Shown in pieces: positions 34,964 to 43,786 of a stretch of DNA of 64,000 nucleotides. This DNA comes from Paenibacillus sp. R14(2021) (GTDB lineage Bacteria > Bacillota > Bacilli > Paenibacillales > Paenibacillaceae): contig NZ_CP080269.1 of assembly GCF_019431355.1 (NCBI RefSeq), positions 558,001 to 622,000 on the forward strand, written 5' to 3'. Under the pieces are notes generated by a model. That model had not been told where the DNA came from. It searched no databases and was given only the letters and a program-made list of their open reading frames with translations. Every line of letters begins with the position of its first letter. Positions within the stretch are counted from its first letter, which is position 1. Both the position numbers and the translations under genes were made by a program.

Positions 34964-35734
34964 TCATCCTCTCTGATCTATCTTCATGGTTAATGCGAAC
35001 ATACCAACCTGATAGGAGGCATCTTCGTTCGTTAACCAGCCGTCTAGTTCCCGGTTTCGTTCGTTCTTCAATCCATCGCGCTGCATGAGTTCCGTAACCG
35101 TCCCCATATAACGGTGCAATAGCTTTCGCGAATCGGACTCGGCAGCATTTATGCGGTAAGTCTGCATCGCAGCTTCGCTATACCCGGCTTGGATAGCGGC
35201 ATCGAGAATATGCTCGGCAACGGAGCCTGGGAACTTGTCCGTGATTGGCTTGCGGGAAGCACGGAAGAGTGCCTCAAACAGTGGTAGACCCTCAGCTGGC
35301 ACAGGGCCTGTCGCGGCATCCAGCAAATCTATGATTATGATGGTGGAGTCTTTGTGCGTAACAGATCGCAGCCAATCCAAGAAGTGAGGCAAATCGGGCA
35401 GATGAGGGACGACGAGCCTGGATATGACGAGGTCGAAAGGCTCTTTACCCTTGAAATTCTTATAGTCATCGCGAATGAAATCAAGTCCCGGCATGCTGCG
35501 TGTTTCGGCATAAGCAAAGATTCGCTCGTCTTTCTCAAGACCCGTACAGCGAAGATGCGGGTAGTGCTGCTTGATCTCCGCTAAGTAGGAGCCGTTTCCG
35601 GAACCGATGTCCAGTACGGATGACGCAGACTGAAGTCGTTCACGCAAGATTAGCTTTTCTTCCTGCTGGTAAAACAGTTCTGTCGTCAGGTTCAGCATGT
35701 CGTTGAACAGACGCGCGGAGTCGATGGCGCTCAT
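34964..35734 (-). CDS. Class I SAM-dependent methyltransferase
   Basis: This 256-aa methyltransferase has motif I LDIGSGNGSYLAEI (41-54), the acidic end of beta2 (GLEKDE) and DLVISRLVVPHL as motif II. The family uses S-adenosylmethionine; the acceptor is not readable. As first gene of the leftward unit with the isoprenoid-fold enzyme it may methylate the prenyl donor, the peptide core or a released terpenoid. AAGGATATGCAGCC precedes ATG 35734. Its promoter shares a nonamer with that of the peptide gene. Confidence 0.82.
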   Translation of the reverse strand: MSAIDSARLFNDMLNLTTELFYQQEEKLILRERLQSASSVLDIGSGNGSYLAEIKQHYPHLRCTGLEKDERIFAYAETRSMPGLDFIRDDYKNFKGKEPFDLVISRLVVPHLPDLPHFLDWLRSVTHKDSTIIIIDLLDAATGPVPAEGLPLFEALFRASRKPITDKFPGSVAEHILDAAIQAGYSEAAMQTYRINAAESDSRKLLHRYMGTVTELMQRDGLKNERNRELDGWLTNEDASYQVGMFALTMKIDQRG

Positions 35735-35764
35735 GGCTGCATATCCTTCCCTGAATAAGAAATT

Positions 35765-35782
35765 AGTCCTAGTTCCAGTATA
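35765..35782 (-). promoter_or_regulatory. Shared promoter motif before the methyltransferase gene
   Basis: AGTCCTAGT (35765-35773) and a leftward TATACT -10 (35777-35782), with CGACAATAG further upstream, mirror the elements before the peptide gene. Confidence 0.45.
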
Positions 35783-35836
35783 CCGTCAGGATCTATTGTC
35801 GAACAATGGGGAATGTCTTTACGAGGGTGATTTGTT

Positions 35837-35865
35837 TTGACGCTCTTGGTCGAATCACCTATGAT
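35837..35865 (+). promoter_or_regulatory. SigA-type promoter of the Ecs-like operon
   Basis: TTGACG and TATGAT are separated by 17 bp. The start point would be near 35872, giving a leader of about 185 nt that contains a terminator-like hairpin. Confidence 0.7.
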
Positions 35866-35937
35866 AGGGATATGCAAATGTTGCCGCGGATCGTTATTTG
35901 AAATCTTGAATCGTAAATGTCCACCTCGAATACAGTA

Positions 35938-35966
35938 CTGCCGCCTATTGGCGGCAGTTTGCTTTT
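35938..35966 (+). terminator. Terminator-like hairpin in the leader of the Ecs-like operon
   Basis: CTGCCGCC-TATT-GGCGGCAG is a perfect 8-bp stem followed by TTTGCTTTT. It sits between the promoter at 35837 and the ABC gene at 36059, so it may act as an attenuator. Confidence 0.55.
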
Positions 35967-36058
35967 GCCAGGAAGCTCGGCAGATGCAGATCTCGTATGA
36001 TATCGTTGCAGAAATGAAGCAGATTGAATAGCGGCGCAAGCCGGATGGAGGTTAAGCC

Positions 36059-36760
36059 ATGCAAGTGCTTGAAGTAGATATTCGCAAGGCGGGGTATTCC
36101 GCGGAAGATCCGGTTATTCGGAATATAGGTTTTTCCATTGGCGCAGGAGAGTTAGTCGGCTTGATCGGACCGAACGGAGCAGGCAAGAGCACCACGATCA
36201 AATCGCTGCTTGGTCTCATCCGCTACGTGGACGGCCAGATGACGTTCGGCGGCGAGCAGGGGCGATATGCCTATGTGCCGGAACAGCCAGTACTCTATGA
36301 ATATATGACGCTGTGGGAGCATCTTCAGCTTGCCGCTTCCGCTTATGAGCTTGACGAGTCAACGTTTCACGAGCGGGCGGAGGCGATGCTGGAGCGGTTC
36401 CGTCTGTCGGATGAGCGCCATAAGCTGCCGACAGGCTTCTCGAAGGGCATGCAGCAGAAGATGATGCTGATCATCGGCTTCCTGCTGAAGCCGGATGTCT
36501 ATGTCGTAGACGAGCCCTTCGTCGGCTTGGATCCGCGCGCGACGAGGGACTTCCTGGAGCTGCTGCAGGACGAACGCCGGCGTGGCGCAGGCGTATTGAT
36601 GTGCACGCATGTGCTTGATACTGCTGAGAAAATTTGTGACCGCATCATTCTCATCAACAGCGGTTCAATCGTTGCCCAAGGAACGCTGGCGGAGGTCAGA
36701 GAGCAGTCGGGCTGTGCGGTGGATGCGCCGCTAACGGATTGCTTCTACGCGCTGACTTAA
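36059..36760 (+). CDS. ABC transporter ATPase, EcsA-like
   Basis: This 233-aa ATPase has Walker A GPNGAGKSTT, the signature FSKGMQQKM, Walker B VYVVDEPFVGLDP and the switch His in CTHVLDTAEKICDR. EcsA-type ATPases work with an EcsB membrane partner and affect secretion, regulated proteolysis and stress in Bacillus; the transported substrate is not settled. GGAGG precedes ATG 36059. It is 11 bp upstream of its permease partner. The leader carries a terminator-like hairpin. Confidence 0.85.
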   Translation: MQVLEVDIRKAGYSAEDPVIRNIGFSIGAGELVGLIGPNGAGKSTTIKSLLGLIRYVDGQMTFGGEQGRYAYVPEQPVLYEYMTLWEHLQLAASAYELDESTFHERAEAMLERFRLSDERHKLPTGFSKGMQQKMMLIIGFLLKPDVYVVDEPFVGLDPRATRDFLELLQDERRRGAGVLMCTHVLDTAEKICDRIILINSGSIVAQGTLAEVREQSGCAVDAPLTDCFYALT

Positions 36761-36771
36761 GGAGGATGCAT

Positions 36772-38034
36772 GTGAATCAACAATATAGCAAATGGACGAA
36801 TGCCGTACTGTTTAGACGAAGACTGCGGCGGTTTTGGATGGAGCAATGGAAGGTATGGCGCACCGCGCTCGACTGGACGGTATGGCTTTACTTCATCGTA
36901 CCAGGATTGTGGCTTGGGGGCGGCTCCTACCTGGATATCTGGCATCATCCTGCATCATGGTTAACGGGCATGCCGATATGGACAGGTGAACGCTTGCCGC
37001 TGTTCGTGATTTTCCTGGGCAGGCTGCGCACCTTTACCGAAGAAGCGGATGTACTGTTCCTGCTGCAGAAACAAACATGGGGGAGAGGGCTGAAGCTTAG
37101 AGGGTTTGGCTACACGGCTTGTATGCTGCTCTTGTTAACGTTAATTGTTTATGCGCTGCTGCTTCCTTTCTTCGTTGTCGTGCATCATTTTACGGCAGCA
37201 TCCCTAGCGGTTATGGTCATCTATACCTGGATATGGGCCTGCATGGGTGCGGTATGGAGAAATAGGTTGGAGGCCCGCTACTCCGGTTATCTGAAGTGGG
37301 CGGTCAAGCTCGCCGCCATGCTTCTATTGGCTGTCACCTATCTGATCCCGATGATTGTGCTCGGTTCGGAGCCGCTGGATCTGATCGTTCCGATCTGCGT
37401 GGGCCTTGTGGTGCTAATCCTCCTCATGAGGTCGAAGCTGCGGGCAAGAGATATGTTTGACTCCGATGTTCAACAAGAACAGCTGGCTCGGCTGGCCAGC
37501 ACGCAGCTGCTGCTAAGAAACGTAATGACGCGCAAACCGAGGATTCGCATGACTCGCCCGGTCGTTTTTCGCCACTCCAACCGTTTGTTTAAACGGTTTC
37601 AGAGCGATGCCGTTCTCGCCGAAATGATCATCAAATCGTTCGTTCGCAGGCTGCCGCTCATTCGGACCTGGCTCATCTTTACGGTCATTTCCGCCGTGGC
37701 TGTCCTGCTGTCGCCTACGGTGCTGAAGCCATTCCTGCTCATCGTACTGGCGCTGCTGCTGTCTTCCTGGGTCGTTTCCCATTGGCGGAGTATGCTGGCC
37801 GAACCGTACTTTGCTCAATTCAAATGGTCGGACCATGCGCTTCGGGAATCGTCCGGGCTCGTTCGCTTCTGGCTTGTCGTCCCGTCTGTCTTCTTGATGT
37901 CACTGATTACCGGCTTGCAGGATTATGGAGGCTGGGGCGTGCTGGCTGTCGTACCGAGCGTGTTCATATGGATCGGCCTCAGCAAATTTCTGAGTACGAT
38001 GGTGCTGCTCAAGGCACGGCCTAAAGGCGAATAA
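36772..38034 (+). CDS. ABC transporter permease, EcsB-like
   Basis: This 420-aa protein has the EcsB outline: FRRRLRRFWMEQWKVWRTALDW in the cytoplasmic N-terminus, then about ten TM segments in groups (residues 35-60, 110-165, 180-215, 305-345, 370-410). GTG 36772 is preferred because GGAGG (36761-36765) lies 6 nt upstream; an in-frame ATG at 36766 touches that site. It pairs with the EcsA-like ATPase. No peptidase or scaffold gene accompanies it. Confidence 0.8.
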   Translation: MNQQYSKWTNAVLFRRRLRRFWMEQWKVWRTALDWTVWLYFIVPGLWLGGGSYLDIWHHPASWLTGMPIWTGERLPLFVIFLGRLRTFTEEADVLFLLQKQTWGRGLKLRGFGYTACMLLLLTLIVYALLLPFFVVVHHFTAASLAVMVIYTWIWACMGAVWRNRLEARYSGYLKWAVKLAAMLLLAVTYLIPMIVLGSEPLDLIVPICVGLVVLILLMRSKLRARDMFDSDVQQEQLARLASTQLLLRNVMTRKPRIRMTRPVVFRHSNRLFKRFQSDAVLAEMIIKSFVRRLPLIRTWLIFTVISAVAVLLSPTVLKPFLLIVLALLLSSWVVSHWRSMLAEPYFAQFKWSDHALRESSGLVRFWLVVPSVFLMSLITGLQDYGGWGVLAVVPSVFIWIGLSKFLSTMVLLKARPKGE

Positions 38035-38206
38035 CGATAATCCAACCATTGCCTGCCGCGAGGTGCGGTTGTGAATTCATCTGTTCTTGAGCAAGGTTGA
38101 ACTTAGAGGGGAATCCAAGCTTCTCTTGAATGAGCCGGTTGCGGCGCTTTCGCCAGCCAGGCAGCTGGACAGCGAGATCTAATGGATATAAAGGAGTGCA
38201 GCCGCA

Positions 38207-38617
38207 ATGAGAATAATCGCCGCAACGATTTCGGACTATGCTTACATTAGAGAGCATGACCGTCATATCATTGAAAAATTAATCTTACCTAAAATTAGGC
38301 AGAACGAGATTTACATCCTTCAGCATGAAAGCGAAATGAATGTGGGGTGGATGCGTTACGGTTACTTTTGGGATAACACGCCTTTTATGAATATGATTTG
38401 GATAGACGAAGCGCATCGTAACAGAGGATTCGGCAAGAAAGTCGTTCTCTTCTGGGAGGAAGAAATGAAGAAGATGGGATTTACATGCGTAATGACCTCT
38501 ACCTTGGCCAATGAAGAGGCGCAGCACTTTTACAGAAAACTAGGTTATCGCGATTCGGGCTGCTTGATTCTTGAAGAAGAGCCATTGGAAATTCTTCTTA
38601 CGAAGTCACTGAAGTAA
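38207..38617 (+). CDS. GNAT-family N-acetyltransferase
   Basis: This 136-aa acetyltransferase shows the GNAT acetyl-CoA motif as IDEAHRNRGFGKKVVLFWEEE (about residues 66-86) and the late motif NEEAQHFYRKLGY. Family members acetylate small amines, antibiotics or protein N-termini; nothing indicates which. AAAGGAG precedes ATG 38207. It is a single gene. Confidence 0.85.
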   Translation: MRIIAATISDYAYIREHDRHIIEKLILPKIRQNEIYILQHESEMNVGWMRYGYFWDNTPFMNMIWIDEAHRNRGFGKKVVLFWEEEMKKMGFTCVMTSTLANEEAQHFYRKLGYRDSGCLILEEEPLEILLTKSLK

Positions 38618-38719
38618 CGGCCGCGCGGCAAAAGGTCTTGGATAGGCCGTTGACGAAATAAATCGAGAAACAAGCTTCGGGCAAATCGGTATTGAAAATG
38701 AAACTGGGGATGATGAAGC

Positions 38720-40573
38720 ATGAATGACAGGCTTCGCTGGCGAAACTATTTATTGAAAACGAAGATGTTCATTGTGTTCGCTGCAACATCCCTGTTTATC
38801 GTCGCGCTGACCTGCCTTATTTTTTACCTTAAGAATGTAAACGATTTCAAGGCACAGACGATCGCGTTGTCCGATACGATTACGCGTCAGTTCAGCCGGA
38901 CCTTCGAGCTGTACGTGCAGGACATCGAGCGGCTGTCGGTCTCCATCATCGGCGACCCCGTCATTCAGCAGAGCCTCATTGACCACTACAAATCAACGGA
39001 CGAGGTGGAGCAGAACCAGATCGAGCTGCAGGTCAACAACCGATTATTCTCGCATTTACAGCCGCGTCCGCAGCTTCAGAGCATCTATATTTTCTCCTTG
39101 GACAACTTCGCGTATTTCATCTCTAAAGCAAGCGGACCCAAAACCAGCTTCCATCTGCGCGACGAATCCTGGTACGCGTACCGGGACGCCGTTCTTCGGA
39201 ACAAATTTCTTCTGCTGCCGGTCACCGAAGAGGATACGGGCGGCGACCGCAAAGCCCAGGTCATCTCGTTCGTCCGCAACATTAACCGTATTCCTTACCG
39301 CGAAATATCCGCCTATATGAAAATCAACATCAACGTCAGCATCTTCAAATCCATGCTCGTCAATTCCGACGCCAACGAAGTGGAACGAAATATGAGGGTG
39401 TTCATTGTGACGGACGACGGACATATCGTTTACGATGACCGGGACAAGCTGACGGGACAGATCGACGCGGAACTTGGACTGTCCGCATTCCGTCCCTCGG
39501 GACGCTCCGGCGAGCTGGTTTGGCAGGGTCAACCGTATCTGTACACGATGGAGAAGTCGGCCTATACCAATTGGAATACGGTCATCCTCATTCCGAACGA
39601 ATTCCTATTGTCGAAGCAGAAGAAAGCACAATATATCCTGCTGCTCGTCGGTCTGCTCGCCACGCTGCTCATTGCTATTGTCTCCTATGTCCTGTCGCAT
39701 CAGATTACCCTGCCGCTTCGTTCCATGATGAAGAAAATGTCGCGCGTCGAGCTGGGCGATCTGAGCCAGCGGATGACCGTGCAGGGCAGCGATGAGATCG
39801 GCCGTCTGAGCCGAATCTACAACAACATGCTGGACAGTATCTCCCGTCTGATCTCCGAGGTATACGAATCCAAGCTCGCGGAGAAGAACGCCCAATTGTC
39901 GGCGCTGCAGGCGCAGATCAATCCGCATTTTCTGTATAATACGTTGAATATCATGAAGTCGATCAGCCGCATTCGGGGCATTGAAGAGGTGGCCGAGATG
40001 TCGGAATCGCTGGCCGAATTGTTCCAATACAGCATGAAGAACCTGCAGCACCCCGTGCCGCTGCGGGATGAGCTCGACCACATCCATAATTATATGAAAA
40101 TCCAGCAGCACCGCTTCAGCAATCGGTTCGATCTGTCCACCGATATCCCGGACGAGCTGCTGGACGCCTCCGTGCTCAAGCTCACCATACAGCCGCTCGT
40201 TGAGAATGCAGTCATTCACGGACTCGGCAAAGTGAAAGCGGGGGGATGCATCGACATTCGCGCGCGCAGGCGCAAGGGCATGCTCATCGTGGAGGTGTCC
40301 GACAACGGCGCCGGCATGGACGGGAATCGGCTGCACGAGCTCCAGCACACCCTTCGGTATCCCGGACGGCTGTTCGATCCGATGGAGGAGCCGAATGGTA
40401 TTGGACTGCGAAACATCGGCCAGCGGCTGCAGTTGCTGTACGGAGAGAATTGCGGGATCGAACTGGCCGGCAATGCTGGAGGCGGATTAACGGTGCGGCA
40501 CACGTTGCCTTACCAGCGGTACGATCACAAGGAAGGAGAGACGGTCAATGAATATCTTCCTCGTCGAGGATGA
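38720..40573 (+). CDS. YesM-type sensor histidine kinase
   Basis: This 617-aa kinase has a TM segment at about 17-37, a large extracellular sensor domain, a second TM at about 305-325, HAMP (LPLRSMMKKMSRVELGDLSQ), and the His_kinase core QINPHFLYNTLNIMKSI, with ATPase motifs VENAVIHGL, DNGAGM and GIGLRNI. YesM kinases in Paenibacillus usually sit beside ABC sugar porters and sense carbohydrate or binding protein. GGGGATGATGAAGC precedes ATG 38720. It overlaps the regulator gene by 26 bp. Confidence 0.92.
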   Translation: MNDRLRWRNYLLKTKMFIVFAATSLFIVALTCLIFYLKNVNDFKAQTIALSDTITRQFSRTFELYVQDIERLSVSIIGDPVIQQSLIDHYKSTDEVEQNQIELQVNNRLFSHLQPRPQLQSIYIFSLDNFAYFISKASGPKTSFHLRDESWYAYRDAVLRNKFLLLPVTEEDTGGDRKAQVISFVRNINRIPYREISAYMKININVSIFKSMLVNSDANEVERNMRVFIVTDDGHIVYDDRDKLTGQIDAELGLSAFRPSGRSGELVWQGQPYLYTMEKSAYTNWNTVILIPNEFLLSKQKKAQYILLLVGLLATLLIAIVSYVLSHQITLPLRSMMKKMSRVELGDLSQRMTVQGSDEIGRLSRIYNNMLDSISRLISEVYESKLAEKNAQLSALQAQINPHFLYNTLNIMKSISRIRGIEEVAEMSESLAELFQYSMKNLQHPVPLRDELDHIHNYMKIQQHRFSNRFDLSTDIPDELLDASVLKLTIQPLVENAVIHGLGKVKAGGCIDIRARRRKGMLIVEVSDNGAGMDGNRLHELQHTLRYPGRLFDPMEEPNGIGLRNIGQRLQLLYGENCGIELAGNAGGGLTVRHTLPYQRYDHKEGETVNEYLPRRG

Positions 40574-42101
40574 ACGATGGGCGCTGGCAGAGCTGGTGGA
40601 ATTGTTCAAGCGCTATCAGCCCGCCCACAGCATCCATGCTTTCAGCAACGGAGAGGACGCGCTGCTCGCTGCGGCGACGGTCCCCCCGCACCTCGTGCTA
40701 ACCGACATCACGATGCCGGGTATGGACGGCCTTGAACTAATCGAGGCGCTGATCGGCTTATATCCGGATGCGAAGGGGATCGTGCTCAGCGTTCACGACC
40801 AGTTCGCTTATGCGCAGCGGGGCGTGAAGCTTGGCGTAATCGATTATCTGCTGAAGCCGGTTAAGAAGGACGTGCTCTACAACGCAATCGACCGGGCGCT
40901 GCAGAGCATCGCCGATGACTCTAGGAAGAACGACGACCGCGCCTGCTGGTCGCTCATGCAGCAGATGCTTACCGCGGATGCAGCGAATCACTTAATCGCC
41001 GATACGCTTATGGATAAGCGTTATGGCATGGCGCTGATTCAGATCGACATCAAGCCCGCCTCTGCCGAGTCCGGGGACTCTGGTGCTGGACTTCGTACAG
41101 ACGAGCTGAAGTCGCACTTTCGCCATCCCCGCCTGCGCGACCAAGAGCTGAACTGCATGACGATCGACCCGAGACGCAAAGTAATCCTAGCGCCTGCGCC
41201 AGACGACGAATTAGCGGGAGCCTTTCGAGTCGGCCTTGCTCAGCTGTATGGCAGGTTAACGCGGACGGGGATGCAAGCGCATGTCGGGTACTGCTTTAAG
41301 GAGGCAGCGAAAAGTCTGAACGGATGCTATGAAGGGCTGTTGAAGACATTCGAATCGCGGCTGAGATTCGGACAATCAACGTGGATCGAGCCTGAGCCGC
41401 AGGCGCGCAGCGAGAAGGGGCAGCTTCCCGAACTATCCGCCGTATGGGAGAAGGTTCGCGTCCTCCAAATACACCTTAAACAGGGTGATATGCTGAAAGG
41501 AAGGGAAACAATCCAGAAAATCGCTAGCGAGCTTAGCAGGAGGGACATGACCGTGAAGCAGCTGACGCTGTTCGTGAATGACCTGTTCTACTCGCTGAAA
41601 TACAACCTTCAGGCATCCTCGCGAAGCGAGATCAACCTCGGCAAGCTGCAGGAAGATATCAGCACCATGAGTGCGTTTACCACGTATGAGCAATTGACGC
41701 GCTGGTTGACCGATAAGACGTTCGCGCTCATTGGTGAGCATGTGCCGATCGATCCGAACCCGAAGGGGCTTGTTCCCGTCCTTATGAATTGGATTCATGC
41801 GAACTATCCGAACGACTTATCATTGCAGAAATTCGCGTTCGACAATCATATCAGCTTAAGCTATCTATCGAGACTTTTTAAGTCTCAGACCGGCTTCACT
41901 TTCTCCGATTATTTAATCCGCCACCGAATCGCCAAGGCGAAGGAACTGCTGAATGAAGGCGGTGCGCGGCTGTCCGATGTAAGCAGTCTGGTCGGCTACG
42001 AGGATGCGAAGCATTTCAGCCATTTATTCAAAAAAATCGTGGGCGAGAGCCCTCATGCCTACACGAAACGAAAAAAGGAAAATTCACCCCCCCAATTCTG
42101 A
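40548..42101 (+). CDS. YesN-type response regulator, AraC DNA-binding domain
   Basis: This 517-aa regulator has a receiver domain (EDE near residue 7, phospho-acceptor Asp in VLTDITMPGMDG, Lys in LLKPVKK), a long central helical linker and a C-terminal AraC-type double helix-turn-helix (LSYLSRLFKSQTGFTFSDYLIRHRI, then LVGYEDAKHFSHLFKK). AAGGAGAG precedes ATG 40548. It should activate the ABC importer genes that start 183 bp downstream when phosphorylated by the YesM partner. Confidence 0.92.
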   Translation: MNIFLVEDERWALAELVELFKRYQPAHSIHAFSNGEDALLAAATVPPHLVLTDITMPGMDGLELIEALIGLYPDAKGIVLSVHDQFAYAQRGVKLGVIDYLLKPVKKDVLYNAIDRALQSIADDSRKNDDRACWSLMQQMLTADAANHLIADTLMDKRYGMALIQIDIKPASAESGDSGAGLRTDELKSHFRHPRLRDQELNCMTIDPRRKVILAPAPDDELAGAFRVGLAQLYGRLTRTGMQAHVGYCFKEAAKSLNGCYEGLLKTFESRLRFGQSTWIEPEPQARSEKGQLPELSAVWEKVRVLQIHLKQGDMLKGRETIQKIASELSRRDMTVKQLTLFVNDLFYSLKYNLQASSRSEINLGKLQEDISTMSAFTTYEQLTRWLTDKTFALIGEHVPIDPNPKGLVPVLMNWIHANYPNDLSLQKFAFDNHISLSYLSRLFKSQTGFTFSDYLIRHRIAKAKELLNEGGARLSDVSSLVGYEDAKHFSHLFKKIVGESPHAYTKRKKENSPPQF

Positions 42102-42283
42102 CAAATCCGCAGGTGTCAAGGCCAGCTGGCTCCATCTAAAATAAGGGTAAAGGGAGCCCGGGCCCTTGGCAGTACGCTCCTCATTGCAAGCGCATACATC
42201 CAATCATTTTGAAATATCGAGGGGTCCGTAAGGAACGGCTGACGATGTCAAAAAAACAGACCGATTAGGGAGGATGTTCAAGA

Positions 42284-43693
42284 ATGAGTCGAACGAAACG
42301 CCAATCACTTGCGATTTTTATGAGCACGCTGCTCATCGTCGTCCTGCTTGCAGGCTGCGGCGGAAGCGGGGGAAGCAATAACGCGGGTGCAAACACACCA
42401 GCGGCAACGAACAACAAAGCAGACAACACGGCAGCAGGCAATACAGATAATGCTAGCCCAGATGAAGCGAATGCAGCGAACACACCTGCCGAGAAGCAGA
42501 CGCTGACGCTTATGGTCGGCAATACAGGCACGACGCTGGACGCGCTCAAGAACGTCGCGGCCGAAGCCGAGAAGAAGCTCAATATCGCCATCGAATTCGA
42601 TATTAAGCCAGACGGCACGGAAGGCGACAACCTCGTCAAGACGCGTCTTGCGACAGGCGATATGGACGATCTGCTCGTGTACAATACAGGCTCTCTGCTG
42701 CAGGCGCTCAACCCGGCAGACAACTTCCTGGATCTGGCGAACGAAGCGTTTATGGGTGACGTGATGGATTCGTTCAAGACAGTCGTCACCATTGACGGCA
42801 AGGTGTTCGGCGCCCCGGTCGGCTCATCCCAAGCCGGCGCGATTCTCTACAACAAGAAGGTATATGCGGATCTCGGCCTGAAGGTGCCGACGACGTGGAC
42901 CGAATTCATGGCCAATAATGAAAAAATCAAGGCAGCGGGCAAGACGGCGGTCATCGCGTCCTACAAGGACACATGGACCTCGCAGCTGTTCGTGCTAGGG
43001 GATTTTTACAACGTGTCGACACAGGTGCCTAGCTTCGCTGCCGATTATACGGCTAACAAAGCGAAGTACGGCACGACGCCTGAGGCGCTGCGCGGCTTCG
43101 AGAAGACGGCCGAAGTATTCAAGGCCGGGTATATGAACAAGGATTTCCTCGCCACAACCTATGATGTAGCACTCAAGATGCTCGCAGACGGCACCGGCGT
43201 TCATTATCCGATGCTGACAGGCGGCCTGGATACGGTCATGCAGAACAGCCCCGACAAGATCGGCGACATCGGCGTCTTCCCGATTCCAAGCGAGAAGGCG
43301 GACGTGAACGGGCTGACGGTATGGATGCCGAGCGGCATGTATATCAACAAGAACAGCAAGAAGGTCGAGGCGGCAAAGCAATGGGTAGCCTACTTCGTCT
43401 CCAAGGAAGGACAAGCGGCATTCGCATCCAAAGTGAAAGCAGCAGGTCCTTACGTCATCAAGGGTATCGATCTGCCTGCGGATTCCTACGAAGGCGTTAA
43501 GGAAATGCAGCAGTACTTCGATGCAGGCAAGACGGCGCCGGCGCTCGAGTTCGTATCGCCGGTCAAAGGACCGAACCTCGAGAACATCACGGTTGCGGTC
43601 GGCAGCGGCATCAGCGACGCTGCAAAGGGCGCAAAGGACTACGACAAGGATGTCCAGAAGCAGGCGCAGCAGTTGAATCTGCCCGGCTGGTAG
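42284..43693 (+). CDS. ABC carbohydrate importer, solute-binding lipoprotein
   Basis: This 469-aa family-1 solute-binding protein has a signal peptide with lipobox LLAGC (Cys near residue 25), a Gly/Asn/Ala-rich spacer of about 40 residues, then the binding fold with VFGAPVGSSQAGAILYNKKVYADLGLKVPTTW-type motif typical of sugar-binding proteins. It captures an oligosaccharide for the permeases encoded next. GGGAGG precedes ATG 42284. A hairpin separates it from the permease genes, the common arrangement that keeps binding protein in excess. Sugar unknown. Confidence 0.9.
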   Translation: MSRTKRQSLAIFMSTLLIVVLLAGCGGSGGSNNAGANTPAATNNKADNTAAGNTDNASPDEANAANTPAEKQTLTLMVGNTGTTLDALKNVAAEAEKKLNIAIEFDIKPDGTEGDNLVKTRLATGDMDDLLVYNTGSLLQALNPADNFLDLANEAFMGDVMDSFKTVVTIDGKVFGAPVGSSQAGAILYNKKVYADLGLKVPTTWTEFMANNEKIKAAGKTAVIASYKDTWTSQLFVLGDFYNVSTQVPSFAADYTANKAKYGTTPEALRGFEKTAEVFKAGYMNKDFLATTYDVALKMLADGTGVHYPMLTGGLDTVMQNSPDKIGDIGVFPIPSEKADVNGLTVWMPSGMYINKNSKKVEAAKQWVAYFVSKEGQAAFASKVKAAGPYVIKGIDLPADSYEGVKEMQQYFDAGKTAPALEFVSPVKGPNLENITVAVGSGISDAAKGAKDYDKDVQKQAQQLNLPGW

Positions 43694-43731
43694 TCAGCAT
43701 AGACAGCGGACGAATGGCATTATTATGGGGA

Positions 43732-43763
43732 AGGGCTCTGCACAAGCGCTGCAGAGCCCCTTT
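43732..43763 (+). terminator. Intercistronic hairpin between binding protein and permeases
   Basis: AGGGCTCTGC and GCAGAGCCCC enclose a 9-nt loop, followed by TTTCTC. Partial termination here would lower permease expression relative to the binding protein. Confidence 0.6.
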
Positions 43764-43786
43764 CTCGAAAGAAAGAGGAGAGACCG

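Noticed and set aside
31706-35734. Direct assignment of a ComQXPA quorum-sensing locus
   Set aside because: The peptide has an NHLP leader rather than a ComX-type precursor, the kinase core is not ComP-like, and no ComA-type regulator is present; only the prenylation analogy is kept as a hypothesis.
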